Shown here piece by piece: positions 24,201 through 36,023 of a stretch of DNA of 64,000 nucleotides. The stretch is taken from the NCBI GenBank assembly GCA_015039315.1, contig WIDE01000086.1, forward strand, positions 80,111-144,110, given 5' to 3'. Position numbers and translations under genes: made by a program. The stretch is from Clavulina sp. PMI_390 (lineage: Eukaryota; Basidiomycota; Agaricomycetes; Cantharellales; Hydnaceae). Every line of letters starts with the position of its first letter. Positions within the stretch are counted from its first letter, which is position 1. The notes below the pieces were generated by a model that searched no databases, was not told the DNA's origin, and worked only from the letters and a program-made list of their open reading frames with translations.

Positions 24201-27200
24201 GTTGGTGCGGCTACAGAGAGACCTGAAGCGGCTATTCCTGAGCCACATCCATCTAATCGTATCAATGGCGATGGACCCCGTCCTCATCTCGGTTCGCATC
24301 CCAGCTATGCTAGTGTCCACCACACACCTCAGGCCGCTACTATTCCACCTCCTCGTAAATCTAGCGCGAATGCGTCTGGTAATACTGGTGTAAGCGCTAC
24401 GGAAAAGCTGTCGGCTGATGCGGGGACAATGCGCTCTGCAATGCCCACCGACGCGGACTTCCCTCCTTTGCCGACTGCTACCGCTGCTACACCTACTACC
24501 TCTGCTACTCCTGCGAATTCCGCAAAATGGAAAGAAGATGGCTCTTCAGGCACTGCGGCTCTCGGAAAAACAGCAAAGAAGACCAAAGCGGGCAAGAAAG
24601 CGAAAGGTGGCGCCACTGCGGCCTCAACTCCCACTGCTGCTCCTTCTACACAGAACGCTCCTCCTATTTCTCCTTCGAAAGCCACCCCTATCGTGAACGA
24701 TGATGAAAAAGAGAACTTGAATACAAATCCTCATCTCTCGATTCCTCTCCCTGCATCGCACGAGATCGCCGAGCATCCGCTGTCGATTCTTGCTGATTCG
24801 GCTAATGTCTCGCTGGAGGTTGTCCCACCATTTTCGATTCGCGCTTCGCCTGCTGTCAGTCGCGACTCGAGTCCTGCTTCCGCTCGCCCTCACTCCCATG
24901 CCAAGCCTTCTGCCCATCAGGACGATAGCGAAGCCGAAGGCGCCTTCGACTATGAGGCAGAGGCGGCCGCTGCCGCGCAAACCGCAAACACAGCTGTCGA
25001 GGAGGTTGAGGCGGAGATCGAACGCAGTTTGGAAGGGCAGGACAAGATGGAGGGAAAACATGTTGATGGAAGCAGTGTCAGGAGTATGGCGCGTCTGTTG
25101 GAAGGTTTGACGCTTGACATCGCCAGTGCGACAAGCCACCCGATCACCGACAACAACGTTTCTGAAGGACGCCAAGCCCGGGGGAAGGGGCAAGAGAGGG
25201 AGCTGACGCTCTCACCTGAAACGCCCGCGGTCGCATTCGACTCGACGATCACGTCACTTGCGACTCTGAGCAGCGGCCAGGACCTGACGAGCGCTGCGGC
25301 CTCTGGAGGACCTGGGACTATTTCGATGACACCTTCGTCGAGCTTACAGACACCACTCACTCCATCGCCGACCACACTTCGGCATCATGATACTCCCCGC
25401 AAGCTCGATGTGCACGATCCTCACGCGATGGGCGGCTATCCAACTGATATTGGAGTATCGATCGACGATCCGGCTGTTACAATTCTGGAGGCAGATATCG
25501 CGACGAACTCCCCTACGGCTACTGTCGATCCGAATCCGAATGCGCTCGCGCTCGAGCTCCCGCGTCGCCCGTCGTCCACCGTATCCATGATGTCAGTCTC
25601 TCGCTCATCCCGCTCACGCCCGCAATCGCGGAGCTCGTACCAAGGAGCAAATACCCATCGTGTGTTCAGCAAGGATGGTACTGGTCCACTCTCAGATTCG
25701 CTCTTTATTGGTGGCCTTGACCCGATGTACGGATGGACAGAGAGCAAGCTTCGAGAGGTTTTCAGCAAGTATGGCACGGTGGAGGGCGTGCGTGTCATTT
25801 TCAAGGGGAGTGAAAGCGGGAGCGAGCAGCGTAAGCAGCCCCTAGGAGGGCATGGCTTCGTGCAGTTCGTTGGAGTCGATGGCAAAGAGAGGGAGAAGGT
25901 TATGGGAGACGCTATTGCCAACGAGGTAAGTTTCGATCCCTCTTCCGGTTGTTGTATAATATGATATTATACTCACTCTATTTCGTTCTCCTCAGAACGG
26001 CAAGCTCTTTGGCAGCCGTGCACTTCGCGTTGACTACAGCACTACCAACTTCCAGGCTGCAAGGCGAGGGCGAATCTCTCCCCAGAAACTGGATGTTTCA
26101 GCCAGCACAAGTGGTGAAGTCTTCAGCTCTGACTCCCGTACTCCAAGCACGCAAATCGATTTCGACATCAAGGGTGCGCCCCAAGACGGGTCGAACGATC
26201 AAGCCTCACTTGTGCCTTCAGAATCCGCCCCGGCAGCTCTCAACCATGACCCCAACGCCCAAGTATTGGGGCAGCCGATGGCTGGCACCAAATGGCGGGG
26301 AGGTACACGTGAAAAAGGGAAGGGAAGGATGAATGCAGATATTGGTGGCTCCGTGCGGACATCTGCAATCAAGATGGGTCTTTCTTCAACGACGACCACG
26401 GAGACCTTGAACCCTCAGAATCACACTCTTCCTACCATTCCTGCTACCCCACGTCAGCCCAATAAACGACATCGGCGTGCTCATTCTGACCCCACGACTC
26501 CTACAAGCTCAGAGCGTCTCGCAGCTGCTGCGCAGACGAGCAAAGTCGACTCCGCGCCCCCCACTGCTCCAACGCAGCCGCGCTTTCCCAACGCAGGGAT
26601 GTTGCCGATGGTCGCACAAGGAGGCTTCGTCCCATCGTTTGGAGTCGTCCCTCACGCATTCCCATTCCCAATGCCGGAAATGTTCCTCGCTGGGGCTGCG
26701 CAAGGAGCTGAAGGGTTTGCATACCCCATCATGTGGGTACCCGCGCCTGGAGGGTTGCCAGCTATGGTCCCAGTTCAAATTCCCCTCTCTGCCGGACAGA
26801 CGCAGCTGGATGCTAGTAGTAATGGCTCTCAAAATTGGCGTCCGATGGCCTTCCCTCAGGCCAACAGTATGCCCCAGGGACCATTTATTCCTCCTCATTT
26901 ACCTGCACATGCACAAGTCCAAGCTCCTAATAACGGTCAACCTCCGACTCCGATCGCCCACAGTCCTCAGCCAGTTCCCCCAACTCAGCCTGCTTCAGTG
27001 CCTCAGCCTCCTCTCCAAGCAACTGGGTTTGTCCAGAATGCTGATGGCACGTTCGTTCCCATATATGGCAACGAAGCCCTTGAACAGTACATGGGAGCAG
27101 GAGGTGGTAGTGGTCATCGCGCTCCACCCCAACCCGCTACATCTGGGTCAGCCGAAAATCCCAGCACCACACCTACTCCTACATGGCAAACTTCGTTTCC

Positions 27201-28182
27201 AGCTCATCTCGCTCAACGACTCCCGCCGCACCCGACGCACTCGACGCACGGCCCTCCGGCTTATCCTCCGTGGATGCCGATGCCGACGAAGACAAACATC
27301 CCAGCTGGGGACGTCGTGCCCGTGACGGGACCAAATAATCCAATTGCTGCCGCTGCGAATGATCCAGTCAATTCGGAGTCAACGGCATCGACTCCGATCA
27401 ATGGTCAAGTACAACCTCATCCCTACCTCCCTCCTCATCTCCAATCTATGAACGCATTCCAGTTCCCCCCGTACCTTATACATGGTGGACCTCTCCCACA
27501 AGTAACTTTCCAGACACCCCCCAGTGCCATCGCTCATCCACCAAGCGCAGGCGGTCCCCTCGTTCCACCATGGATAGGAAATCAACCTCATTTGACGCCA
27601 CGAGCTGCTCGTTCGGGTGGAGCTGGTCCAAACGGGGCAAAGTATCGCAGCACTAGCGCTGGCGGTGATGCATTGCGTCCTACGACCAGCCATAGTACAA
27701 ATGCTAAGCTCAGTGGTGGGAAGATTGATCACCGTCAAGGACCCCCTCCTCATGGACCGCATTTCTCGAAGCCCATGTCTCCGGCTCCGTCTATGCATCC
27801 TCCTCCCCCGAGGATGACTCAGGTACAGGGCCAGCCGCAGGGCCAAATAAAAGCAACGATGATGGCGTCTCCCAATGCTAGCATTCCTCCCCATTTTCAC
27901 GCGATGATACCACCACCTACGACCGGTCCCGGCGGTATGCTTTCCTACCAAGCGGGTCCTTACCCTCCATATGGACTGCCAATGATTGATCCTGTGATTG
28001 CGGGTATGGGATCCCAGGGGCAGTTCCCTTACCCGATGGCGAGCAACCCACTGTTCTCTCAGATCCAGGTTTCCTCTGCGCCAGTGGCCCCAAACTCGCC
28101 CATCGATGGAAGCCATGGAACCGGCTCGCCAACGGCTGCTATGCAATGGAATGTTCTTCCGGTCGCGTACGACAATCCATAA
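21221..28182 (+). CDS. Large multi-RRM RNA-binding protein with long Pro/Ser/Gln-rich tail
   Basis: Seven exons are 21221-22153, 22334-22599, 22727-22874, 22981-23125, 23385-23428, 23838-25925 and 25996-28182. They join in phase to 1,936 residues. The N-terminus is low complexity, with an RGG-like stretch (GQARGRGRGRALPGRG). RRM1 lies at about 259-345 (VFVAALPPEPN...CAFVQFE, split by intron 1). A weaker RRM-like region spans exons 3-6 (FIVVTFNQV...LFGPIESFGAFVV, EIKWHQRQDAIAARYC, LPNLIVTWAH). A third RRM at about 1132-1230 has DSLFIGGLDP, KLREVFSKYGTVEGVRVIF, GGHGFVQF and LRVDYS. The rest is disordered; the last 700 residues are rich in Pro, Gln, His and Met. It probably acts in mRNA binding, processing or decay. 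The layout recalls fungal multi-RRM regulators such as the S. pombe Nrd1 or Cip group, but I do not assign it to one. The open frame from 23535 to 23837 is the end of intron 5; splicing to 23838 restores ARY-CLARLPNL. Confidence 0.88.
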
Positions 28183-29131
28183 GTTTCTCGACGCAGACGC
28201 CGGAACCCCGGTGACTCCTACACAAACGTGAAACCCATTCTGATCTTCCAACATCAGACCGTTCGCGAAGCGGAACTACCTTCCTTGCGTGCGACCGCGC
28301 AAACACGCCGCGCCTCCTCTGATCAATCTCTATATCCATGCTACGCTTTCGCTAAGCGCTCGCTAACTAAATATTCTAATTCTGCGAACTATCCCACCCT
28401 TCATTCGGCAAGCCCGTATTTCACTCTCCCCAAGTATCGTCTCGCCATAGACCTTACTTTCCGAGTATCATTCTTGAACTCTCCGTATTTCGCACTGGCA
28501 ATGGTGCCTCACTTCCCTCTTTCGTTTCTTTATTTCCGCCTCTCCGTCGTTCCCTCATTATTACTGCATGATTCTCCAAGCTACACTTCATTCCCTCACC
28601 ATCGCAATACTCCAACTCAGCATCCCAGATTATTCTTTCTTGATATTCACTTCCTTGACCAAAAAGTCACAATACTACATACGACCTCAATTCTGCATTC
28701 AGCATCATTCCCCACTCTTCGCATCATTCCCCACTCTTCGCATCATTCCCACATCATCTTGTTGTTTTCTTAATCCATTCCAATACCCTGTACTTTGTAC
28801 AGATCTCTTTCATCACATTCTTCACTCCTTTGACTTCGTAGGTGTAGAAATTCACGGTAGTGGTTTGTTCTGCTTCACCCGAGTATGACTACATCAAATC
28901 CATATGTTTTCTGGTATAACACGACTGAGAATCTCTGAGAGGTCTTCAACGTTGGATGCACACAAGTGTATCATTATACCGCCTATACGAAACTCAGGCT
29001 GGCGAAGCGCAACGCCCAGTGTATCCTGAATATAAAGGGTACGGGTTCTCGAAAGAGCAATGTGTTCGTCAGGGCTTATCCTATCGTCGTACGACTCTGG
29101 AGAATGAAATATAGGGACGCAAGTAGCATCA
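28183..29131. other. 3' flank of the RRM gene
   Basis: This region lies between the RRM gene and the convergent F-box-like copy B. It is pyrimidine-rich, with no supported gene; open frames at 28228-28888 are simple-composition read-throughs. The first about 70 bp after the stop codon also occurs, with changes, at 53.5 kb. Confidence 0.5.
28702..28754 (+). repeat. Short tandem repeat, 19-bp unit
   Basis: The unit GCATCATTCCCCACTCTTC is present twice without change (28702-28720 and 28721-28739), followed by a partial third copy. It lies in the probable 3' untranslated or downstream region of the RRM gene. Confidence 0.85.
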
Positions 29132-30794
29132 TCACTCCCCATAGTCCACCCCCTTCATGAGTTCATAGTAATGGATAAAAGGAACAATAAGACTTCGCAC
29201 AGTTAACCCGAATATGAGCAATAGAAGGCAAAACTCACACATATAGATCCTTTCAGCTGTAGTTGAAGGGATTGTATCTGATGTGCGACCTCCACCGACA
29301 GCTCCGTATCAAAGCTTTCCCTACCTTTGAGAGTCAGATTCTTCAATGAAGGGATTGACTGTAACGTGTAGACGAGACTTTGTGGAATCCTCGTTTGCGC
29401 GAGGAACATGGGCAGATCTATATCATTGAGATCCAGCTCGAGAGAAATGAGATCTGTAGGGAGGAGGCCATCCAATCGGTGTCGAGCAGCGTCAATATCG
29501 CCACTACCCCTGTAGGAAGCGGAGATTAGAAGGAGACGAGCGGAAATGGAAAGTTTCTCGAGTGCCACGAATTCCGGTAATGTCTTCAAGAATGGCCCAC
29601 GGTCAGCTATCTCCAACCAATCGAAAGGCTCCGCGTGTAGAGTGAACTCCTTCAATGACGGTGCTTGATTCTTGAGCCCCGGCAGAATGTCTGCGCGAGA
29701 TAATGGGTCATAATCATTTCGATTGTCGGCGACTTCGTAGTGAAATTTTTCAAGATTTGAAGGTAGGGAGAGGATTTGATTGACAATATATCCCGGGGCC
29801 ATTGAGGACAATATTGATAAGCGAGTCACGGGGGAGGACTTTCTGAGGAGCGCGTGGCCAGCCGATGTCTTGATGAATGTGGGTTTGCCAACCCTACCGC
29901 CCAGCGGTTGCTGGGCTGCTAAGTCAAGATCTGGCGAGATAGTGATGCCTAGATCCAACTGTGCCAATGTGGAGCCATTGGTTTCTTTGAGTTGTTCTCC
30001 TAAAGTGCCAATCGTAAGATCTTCAAGCGATTGCAACGCCAGGAATGGAACAACCGCCGACACACGGAATCCACCCTAGCAGAGAGTTAGAGCGAGTGGG
30101 AATTCAGGGATTCGTTACTCACCCCCATCCTATACCACCAAAGCGAAAGGGTTGATAGGGATTTAAGGCCTGCGGGTACGCCACCCGCAAAGCATCCGAA
30201 ACACGATTTGGCAATGTGCTCTAGCTCATTTCCTGCATTGACGGCGAGAATTCGTAGTCTCGGGAGGAGATGAAGTAGAGTAATGAGAATTCCGCTGGGA
30301 CCTCCGCGAGCCACGAGGCCATTGTTCACCCCATAGGTAGGAAGAACCCGTAGTATGGGCTGCAGATCGCTGGCGACTGCTTCGCCGAAGCTGGAGAGTG
30401 ACTGGCTGACTTCGTCGTCGTCGTATGCCACATCGGAACCGTCCATGAGAGCCTCGATATTCCCATCGAAGTCGCCCTCGAGCGAGGGGATGGTGAGATT
30501 GTGAACGTATTGACCAAGCTCAGGACGCAGCGCAATTGCTCGGGTAAATTGGATAAGGCCATGTGACGGATGTCCAGTTCTCCATTTCGGAGGGATGTAG
30601 ACGTTACGCTACAGAAGTATTTCCGCGATCGCTCGAGTCTGTCGCGACACGTACATGCAGCTCAAAAGACCCCCGTCCATATGGGCCAGTGCGCGATCCA
30701 TGGTCAAAGGTGTCTCATTCTCATTGAAAGTGGGATCGAGAGCTTGGAGTATGTTTGTAAGGATTTCTGTAGGCAAATCAGCCCAGGCTCCCAT
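29132..30794 (-). pseudogene. F-box-like/LRR-type protein, nonsense at codon 62 (copy B)
   Basis: Exon 1 is 30123-30794, exon 2 is 29239-30075, and a 47-bp phase-0 intron sits at the family position (GTGAGT...CTAG, then GGFRVSAVVPF). The start MGAWADLPTEILTNILQAL is a clear family N-terminus. At 30609-30611 the codon matching Tyr of the family LLYRDV motif is TAG (LL-stop-RNV). Reading through it, the frame stays open and family-like: LIQFTRAIALRPELGQYV, GLVARGGPSG-type text, LLHLLPRLRIL and CFGCFAGGVPAGLKSLSTL. The conserved second donor GTGAGT is at 29238; the tiny last exon (29132-29152, GVDYGE) is tentative. A single nonsense codon in otherwise clean sequence means either recent inactivation or an error in the sequence. 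Confidence 0.75.
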
Positions 30795-33700
30795 GATGAA
30801 CTACAATGCGTTTTGCCGTCCTGGAACGGCTGGGGTTTTGCTATGTTGTGGCACACTATCAGAGGCCCTCGATCCAAACTCAAGGGCCATAGGCAGACCA
30901 GAATGAATGCTAAATTTCTGCTGTTAGCCCAGGATTTATCTCTCATGATCATAACAAATGAGAGATGCAGCACTTATCTAGAGAATATTTTCACCGCGAT
31001 ACACGGCCTTGACGCTGAACTCTGGTGTTTCGCAATCACTTTCTTCTCGCCATCTAATACCGTTCGTCCCCTCCACAGAGAATCACCTTGACACGGGACC
31101 ATATCCCTTGAATTCAATCAAACGACTATTTGATCATCAACCTGAAGAAGCTGAGCATGACGTCAGGCAGCTGCAGCACGTGAAACCAGCCCTGAAGCAG
31201 CATAGGATCGATTGGACTCTATGCATGGAGCCCACAGCTCTAATTCACAACACTGCATCGATACCTATCATACCCCTAAGATCGATTCATAGTCTACATT
31301 CGTGCTTCGTGTTACCCATGTGAGTTTCAAGCGGGAACAGACAATGAACGCGAGCTTCGCATCTGGCGATGTCACCCAGCCCGCAAAGCCGCGTGAGAAG
31401 TGGAAAAGATGAGAGAAGATATTCTATTACGCTTTGTGTGTTCCAATGTTGAGAGGCGGTTGAAGTATTATGAAACGTTGCTGCGGGCAGGTCAGTGAGC
31501 GCCCAACTTACCTCATCGTCCTTACTGACGACCTGACCCTGACAATTTCAGGGAATTTATTACATATACCCATGAGCGGGGTGGCCAATCTGAGAAGTGA
31601 TTGTTGGGCTCTGGCCACGGGGATTGGGACACCGAGCCTCCGAGGACGCCCGATGGGAAACGGCTGTGGTTTCGCATCCAGCCAAGAGCGACGGAGATGT
31701 CTCATGAACAAGCCCTCGCGATGGGCTCTCAGCACCGTCGTGGCGTAGGGTGGTGGGTTGACAGGGATGACGGAGTATTGTTGGTTTGTGACAGGGGGGC
31801 AGACCTGGCAGGGACCTCTCTATCACCCGTATAATAGTAGCTTAGGGCATCAAGCAGTTCAGCCAATTAGGTCAGTCCTATCTGCACAGAGAATGTTTTC
31901 CTAGAGTCTTGCCGACTGAGTTAGAAAGCCACGAATCTCATCGGAATCAATAAATTACACGACGCCGTGACGACCATCGACGGTGAGGGGCGCTGTGGCG
32001 GACCGCTGAATGTACAAAATAATTAAGGAATCTCAATTATCTTCTCTCGTTCTCGTTTGATGGTGGTGATGGTGATTTGTGTATGATGGCGCATAAGCTT
32101 GTTTCTTCTGAGCTCCACCCAAGAACGAATCCGACAAGCCCAGTAGGATGTAATAAATCTTGTCGCTATCTTGCACCACTAGCAATGCTTTTTCTCATAA
32201 TGTAGCAGGGTTTTCTGTTGTCCTGTGCTCTGTGGTAAATGCACGAGACGTTTCAGCTACTGCCTTTTGCATCGGCTTGTTTCAGCCTGCCCGCTCGCAC
32301 ATCTTAGGGTTGGATTTGCTGAAGGATCGTCTGTTCGCCTCGCCTCGCCAGAAAGCTCCAGCCAATATAAAATTTAGGGCAGGAGCGACATCGTTGTTGG
32401 TGACCTTCCCCTGTGATGATTGGCTTAGGAGTGAGAGCGAGCTCACCAGTATTGAAAGTTGAGAGGCTGCTTCTAGCACTGCAATTTCTTCCAGTTTAGG
32501 GTTGGTCATATGCCAGGTAGCAAGTGAGAGATCTCTGGCTCATTGATGGATACTCGTTGGCCACCAATGCAGGGATTCTCTCCTATGACGTTCTGACAAG
32601 TTAGGGTCTCAGCAAACCGAGTACAAATTGGGTTCAAGTCAGATTGAGGCACTATCAATCTGTCAGGCCTCATGAACATCATCGGCTTCCTCAAGGAGCC
32701 TCTGACCATCGCTCACTACAGATCGCCATGAGGACTCTTCGAGCACAGTGACTGGAAAGTACGATCCGCCGGGTCCGGCGAACGCTATTTGTATTTGCTC
32801 CAGATAACGAAGGGGGCGCAGCGTGGGAGATGTGGGTGCTTATCTGGTTTTTGGAGGTCGATCATAGACGATGAATTGTTTGTTCATCGTGCTAATCACA
32901 CTCCGGCCACATGCGTCAGAGTGTTCTGTCAACATGGTTATGCTGATCATGGAAGAGGCTCTTGAACCACCAGAGTGTCAGGACCGACTATCCCTTTGGG
33001 TGATTGAGGCCCACTCGTTTCTGAAGTGGTCGAGCTTGCTCTCGATGATTCAAGCACCTGCCCTGGTGGGAGAAAAGGCATGTGCCACTGCTTGCGTTCG
33101 CCGTTCGTGACTTCGCGACTCTACACCAAGGACACAACACACCCTCTCCTGCTCTCCTGCTTCCCCATGACTAAGAGAATGAAAATTGCACGTCGTTCTG
33201 ACCGCCGAGGTGTCCCACTCGTCCTGATCAATCGCCTTTCTCCCGCGCCTTGTTGCCCTTGAATGCGCCAGAGCCCTGCCACCCAGTTTGGAAGCGACTA
33301 GCTGTTTTCCACCCGCCTTTGGAGCCTTGGGGAGGCAGGGAATCGTGGCCTAGGCTCCTAACACCCAAGCTCTGAAGCGGAGAAGGATCGGTGGCGCTCG
33401 TACTGGAGTGGCGCGCCAATGCCGCAAATGTGGTCGAGACATCGCCCTGTACTATTTTCTGTACTGAAAATGGGGGATCCATTGAGCTATTCTGTTTTGG
33501 AAGCTATCATCTCGTCTCTCTGCCTGGTTTAGGCTCCCTTTTTCGCGCTAAGGCCCAAAGCGCGTTGCCATTTTGGGGAATTTCCCACGCCAGAGTCAGC
33601 ACATGTGTGGTTTCAACCCAATCCATTCCTCGTCAATATGAACCAGTACCGTAATGCAACCGTCTCGTTCCGGCAAAAGTTTCTAGGCTGCACGGAACCT

Positions 33701-34182
33701 CCGTCATCGTCTTGCCTTGGAACATCATCTGCTTCTTTCTATCGATACCTGCTGGCGAGGTCGTCTCCGTCCGTAGTGAATGCCAGGACAAACAGGATTG
33801 GATTACTCCCTGCAATCCCTGATCTACGCGCCCGCCGGCATAAGCAGGTCGACACTGCCCTCTACCATGCGGCCACTGCGTGCGCAGAATGAAAGGTGCT
33901 ATATGACGAGGAGCTTCTTGCTTATGCAAGCGGTCCGAGCTCTTCCAAACTCTCCCCACTGATTTGGGACTGGTGAGCGTTTTCGAGTTGGGTTGGTCTG
34001 TGCCTTTCACGCTGGAATGGAGAACAAGTTTGCTTACGGAAATCGCGACAGATCTGCCCACAGGACTGGGTGTTTCCCACTCACTATCGCATGCTCGCAT
34101 CCTCTCCCCAGCCATCTTTTGCTGCCACGCATCCTCCGCTCTCGAGGCTGGGCGCTACACTCTGGACAAACCCCCTAGCGTC
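30795..34182. other. Gene-poor region, mostly segmental-duplication copy 1
   Basis: From about 31.19 kb the sequence aligns, with many changes, to 39.4-42.5 kb. No intact gene is supported. The minus frame 31508-31735 and its counterpart at 39476-39832 share a short protein-like stretch (LLRLA then PMG or PLMG) but differ in frame, so they look like decayed coding sequence. Confidence 0.5.
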
Positions 34183-34188
34183 TATATA
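34183..34188 (+). promoter_or_regulatory. TATA-like box just before the first ATG of NCWWWAQ protein 5
   Basis: TATATA ends 2 nt before the 34191 ATG. In the duplicated pseudogene the same place reads TATACA. See protein 1 for the consequence for start choice. Confidence 0.45.
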
Positions 34189-34190
34189 AC

Positions 34191-35489
34191 ATGCCTCGCA
34201 TCTTTTCCACTTTGCTCCATCATCTCGCCCAGTACTTTTGGCCTGGGCCACCAGCCAAGATGGAATCCCCGATACCACAGATCCTGCGGACCGACACGCT
34301 CCTCGAGACCGTTGTCAATGCCATCTTCAGGGATGTGATTTCCACTGATACTGTTACGGACGGTGTATACACGACGTCCCCTGATGTCTACACTCATTAC
34401 CGTTTGCGCCGTATCGCTGTCACCAGAAGTCAGCAGAGGTGGGGTGCATATCATCAAAGCCTCGTGCTTGAGGTCGAGGATGACGGCCCTCCGAACACTC
34501 CGAACAATGCGTCCAACTTTCATGTTCTCGTGGCCGAGCGACGCACTAGTCCACACGACGGAGGCAGTAGCAACAGTAACACCCGACCCAACCCAGGTCG
34601 GAATCCGTCCAAAAGATCCTTGGACTGGACCAGCGACTACTTCCTCCCTCACGGAGCTGGGCGTGATACCATTCGGTGGGCCTACCAAAGCTCAACACAA
34701 AAGTTCGACTTCTGGACCAACACCACCTATCCCAACTGTCCCTTCCCCGTAACAGACGCCGTAACTTTTGATTTTGATGTTGAAAAGTCTGGCACTACCG
34801 CACGCCTAACACTTCATCAGGTCATCCTCTCCATGAGGGCCGTCTCGCTAGTTGCTCCCAAATACGAGTTTATGAGGGAGAACTGCTGGTGGTGGGCGCA
34901 GTCTGTTCTCTTCCTTCTCTTCCGTCTCCGCCACCAGAATCCGACCCTCACTGACGATGAGATCGAGAGGCGGGAAGACTTCTTCAGAAAGGTCAACAAT
35001 CCCAGTATCGTGACAGATATCCCCGAGTCTGTTGGGCTCAGCGTCAACGGTCGTGGGCTGATATACGAAAGCGCTAAAAAAGCCCATCAAAATTATTTAG
35101 ACCTCGTGAGTCTTGGCCATCATTCTTTATTTTTCATATCGCAAAGTCCCTTTGCTTCTCTTCTGCTACGCCACCTTCAAAGCGCTGACTCATTCTTCGT
35201 TTCATTCATTTTCCTCTCCTCCCCTCTCCAATCCCTTCTTCTACTCTAGGTTGTCGAAGCTAATGCTTCCCTGGAGCGGCACCATGCCCGTGCCCGTCTC
35301 CCCGCAGAGCGTGACGCCGCGAATGCCCGAGCCGACGCCGAGGCGCTGCGAGCTGAAGCTGAAGCCGAACGAGCCGAATGGAATGCTCGAGAGGCGTCTC
35401 GAGTCAATCAAGAAAATGAAGCCCTTCGAGCTCAACTTACAAAACTCGGCGTTCAGCCCTTCGACACTATGCTAACCACTTCCACATGA
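34191..35489 (+). CDS. NCWWWAQ-family protein 5
   Basis: Exons are 34191-35105 and 35250-35489, joined by a 144-bp phase-0 intron (GTGAGT...CTAG). The product is 384 residues. It starts MPRIFSTLLHHLAQYFW and reaches PGPPAKMESPIPQIL. Family blocks follow: PDVYTHYRLRRIAVTRS, YHQSLVLEVE, FHVLVAERRT, GAGRDTIRW, LHQVILSMRAVSLVAPKYEF, NCWWWAQSVLFLLFRL and DFFRKVNNPSIV. The loop between the two conserved His residues is the longest in the family (23 residues). Exon 2 codes a long coiled coil (LPAERDAANARADAEALR, EAEAERAEWNAREASR, LRAQLTKLG). Met24 at 34260 is a possible alternative start. The gene lies in segmental-duplication copy 1 and is the intact twin of the pseudogene at 42.5 kb. Function is unknown. 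Confidence 0.87.
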
Positions 35490-35700
35490 ACTGGTGTTCA
35501 ATGCAGTTGGGGTTTTCGGGCTCGTCATTCCTTCTTCCCATCATTTCAGCCTTCGTCCCACTCTTCCCGTCGCGAGCATCCTGCCTACCCGCCCGACTAA
35601 TTCCTACACGTTGGCAATGTCACATCTGCTCTTCAGCGCATGACGACCCTCGTTCTTCCGTCTCTTCTGTCACGGCGCGCATTGGCGGCTTTTCTGCACG

Positions 35701-36023
35701 AGAACATTGGAAGAACATGATGCAAAATGTCGGAATATTTCTATCATGGTAGGGCGAAGATCATTGGGAAGGAACACTCTGGATGTTTTTCCAAATACAC
35801 CAGTCAGAATGTTCCTGGGAGAGAACATTTGAAGAACATTGGCGGAACATGATGAGAATCAGCATGTTCGTGGCATGTTCTTGGGATGTTCTCCACAAGG
35901 AACATTCTGAAATATCGCTTTTTGTACATTCGAGAAACCATTTAGAATGATTGTCTGGAATGATTGGCGTCGGGAAACGGGGATGACATTCATACATTTC
36001 AGCTCATGTTCTTCCAATGTTCT
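35701..36023. repeat. Foldback element rich in GAACATT/ATGTTC
   Basis: A 20-bp arm at 35701-35720 (AGAACATTGGAAGAACATGA) is repeated exactly in inverted orientation at 36004-36023. Inward the arms stay partly complementary. The interior has many more GAACAT and ATGTTC copies on both strands. No coding frame is present. It looks like a small non-autonomous element or foldback repeat; I could not identify a target-site duplication. Confidence 0.7.

Larger units (their letters stand above)
31190..35489 (+). repeat. Segmental duplication, copy 1
   Basis: This copy is collinear with 39365-43814. Anchors read by eye are 31194/39367 (AGCATAG..GATTGGA), 31321/39467 (TTCAAGC..CAATGAACGC), 31590/39690 (GGCCAATCTGAG), 32853/41361 (TTGGAGGTCGATCA), 33818/42255 (CCCTGATCTA..CGCCGGCA), 34030/42440 (TTTGCTTACGGAA), and then NCWWWAQ protein 5 against its pseudogene. 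The offset shifts from about 8.15 to 8.5 kb and back to 8.33 kb, as expected from insertions and deletions. Confidence 0.75.
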
